From: Methylobacterium bullatum
GTDB lineage: Bacteria; Pseudomonadota; Alphaproteobacteria; Rhizobiales; Beijerinckiaceae
Assembly (NCBI GenBank): GCA_902712845.1
Contig: LR743504.1
Span: forward strand, 62,001 to 126,000
Direction: 5' to 3'
Length of the DNA stretch: 64,000 nucleotides
Positions 63,327-64,000 of this stretch are shown in pieces. Position 1 is the first letter of the stretch. Every line of letters begins with the position of its first letter. Made by a program: the position numbers and the translations under genes. The notes under the pieces are model-generated. The model saw only the letters and a list, made by a program, of their open reading frames with translations. It searched no databases and was not told the origin of the DNA.

Positions 63327-64000
63327 TCTACGCCGCCCTTGCCGTTCTCCTCGGCATCGTCGCCTTCCTCGCCCTCTCGGACGAATCGAGCACCGTCGCG
63401 GGGCTGGAGAAGGACCAGCTCGCGCGGCTCGCCTTCAGCGGAACCTTGCTGACGATCTTCCTCGCCGGGTTCTGGCATCGGTTCCGCGAACAGATCGGCA
63501 CCAACCTGAAGGCGCTGCTGTTCTGGGCCGCCCTCACCGTCGCCCTGGTGGCGGGCTATGCCTACAAGGAGGAAGCCGGGGATGTCGGCAATCGCCTCGT
63601 CGGGACGCTGCGGCCTGGCAGTGCCGTCACGGCGGGCGACGGAAGCGTGACGATCAACCGCCGCGCGGACGGGGACTTCTCCGTGCGCGCGGAGGTGAAC
63701 GGCCGCGCCCAGGTCTTCCAGTTCGACACGGGCGCGAGTTCCGTGGTTCTCACGGCGGAGAACGCAGCCGCCATCGGGATTTCCCCCGCGGAATCCGACT
63801 TCTCGATCAGGGTCTCCACCGCCAACGGCGTTGCCATGGCCGCCCCGGTCTATCTCGACAGCCTCAGCATCGGCACGATCACCGAACGGCGTGTCTCGGC
63901 CCTGGTGAGCCGGCGCGGTGCCTTGTCGGGAAACCTGCTCGGCATGACGTTCCTCGACAGGCTCGGCTCCTACGAAGTGCGCGGCGACCGGCTGGTGTTG
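63323..64000 (+). CDS. Membrane-anchored retropepsin-like aspartic protease, 5' part
   Basis: The first 226 residues of a protein cut by the window edge. Two N-terminal membrane segments (AALAVLLGIVAFLAL and ALLFWAALTVALVAGYAY) are followed by a retropepsin-like domain that belongs to the TIGR02281 clan AA group, with the catalytic FDTGASSVVL and the later NLLGMTFLDRLGSYEV. It probably sits in the inner membrane with the protease domain outside. The ATG at 63323 overlaps the DUF1289 stop by four bases. The frame remains open at 64000, so it is not broken within the window. Confidence 0.9.
   Translation, partial: MIYAALAVLLGIVAFLALSDESSTVAGLEKDQLARLAFSGTLLTIFLAGFWHRFREQIGTNLKALLFWAALTVALVAGYAYKEEAGDVGNRLVGTLRPGSAVTAGDGSVTINRRADGDFSVRAEVNGRAQVFQFDTGASSVVLTAENAAAIGISPAESDFSIRVSTANGVAMAAPVYLDSLSIGTITERRVSALVSRRGALSGNLLGMTFLDRLGSYEVRGDRLVL

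Overview
The window is GC-rich bacterial chromosome with housekeeping synteny of an alphaproteobacterium, most likely a Methylobacteriaceae/Methylobacterium-like member of the Hyphomicrobiales (Rhizobiales). This rests on the gene content (fumC followed by DUF4169 and a ribbon-helix-helix gene, plant-type glutamate-cysteine ligase beside rsmE, ubiA convergent with a DUF6101-like gene, cobT divergent from cobS, an iorAB-type molybdenum hydroxylase) and on several intergenic palindromic elements of a style I associate with that group. It is an inference; no 16S rRNA is present. I see no prophage, transposase, integrase or CRISPR array.

Layout. 1-1.65 kb: end of fumC, a DUF4169 gene, then a tightly overlapping RHH / DUF4258 / DUF2283 trio that looks toxin-antitoxin-like. 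1.65-9 kb: AraC regulator divergent from a Tat-type metallo-hydrolase, glycolate oxidase subunits glcF and glcE (no glcD here), a polysaccharide flippase, CorA. 9-11.3 kb: groES-groEL with a CIRCE operator and an RpoH-like promoter. 11.6-17 kb: envelope proteins of unknown function, an SbmA/BacA-type ABC exporter/importer, lrgAB, a TerB-like protein and tRNA-Thr(CGT). 17.4-27.4 kb: a diguanylate cyclase and a complete fructose uptake locus (fruB-fruK-fruA-oprB) divergent from a LacI-type regulator with two matching operators.

27.4-30.1 kb is the most accessory-looking part: an AT-richer gene-free stretch with an unusual pseudoknot-capable structure, then four small uncharacterised genes around a Crp/Fnr regulator. 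30.2-44.5 kb is mixed housekeeping: Nudix, TusA, gshA, rsmE, ubiA, cysQ, a cold-shock protein, DJ-1/PfpI, a Tat-exported phosphoesterase, a 6PGDH-like oxidoreductase and an aspartate aminotransferase.

44.9-52.7 kb is an assimilatory sulfate reduction island: cysH-cysD-cysN on the minus strand, divergent from an Lrp/AsnC regulator, cysJ and cysI. Together with cysQ, TusA and gshA this gives a route from sulfate to sulfide and on to thiols. 53-64 kb: TetR regulator, pyrF, a UDG-superfamily protein, an alpha/beta hydrolase, iorAB, a membrane histidine kinase, cobT/cobS, a DUF1289 protein and the start of a retropepsin-like protease cut by the window edge.

The features that ordinary gene annotation would miss are mostly non-coding: three copies of one long nested palindrome, two other palindromic element families, a 40-bp near-perfect palindrome after cysI, an operator-like inverted repeat in the cysH promoter, and a hairpin that encodes the C-termini of two convergent proteins at once. 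I did not find a clear new system; the RHH/DUF4258/DUF2283 trio and the 27.4-30.1 kb cluster are the best candidates.
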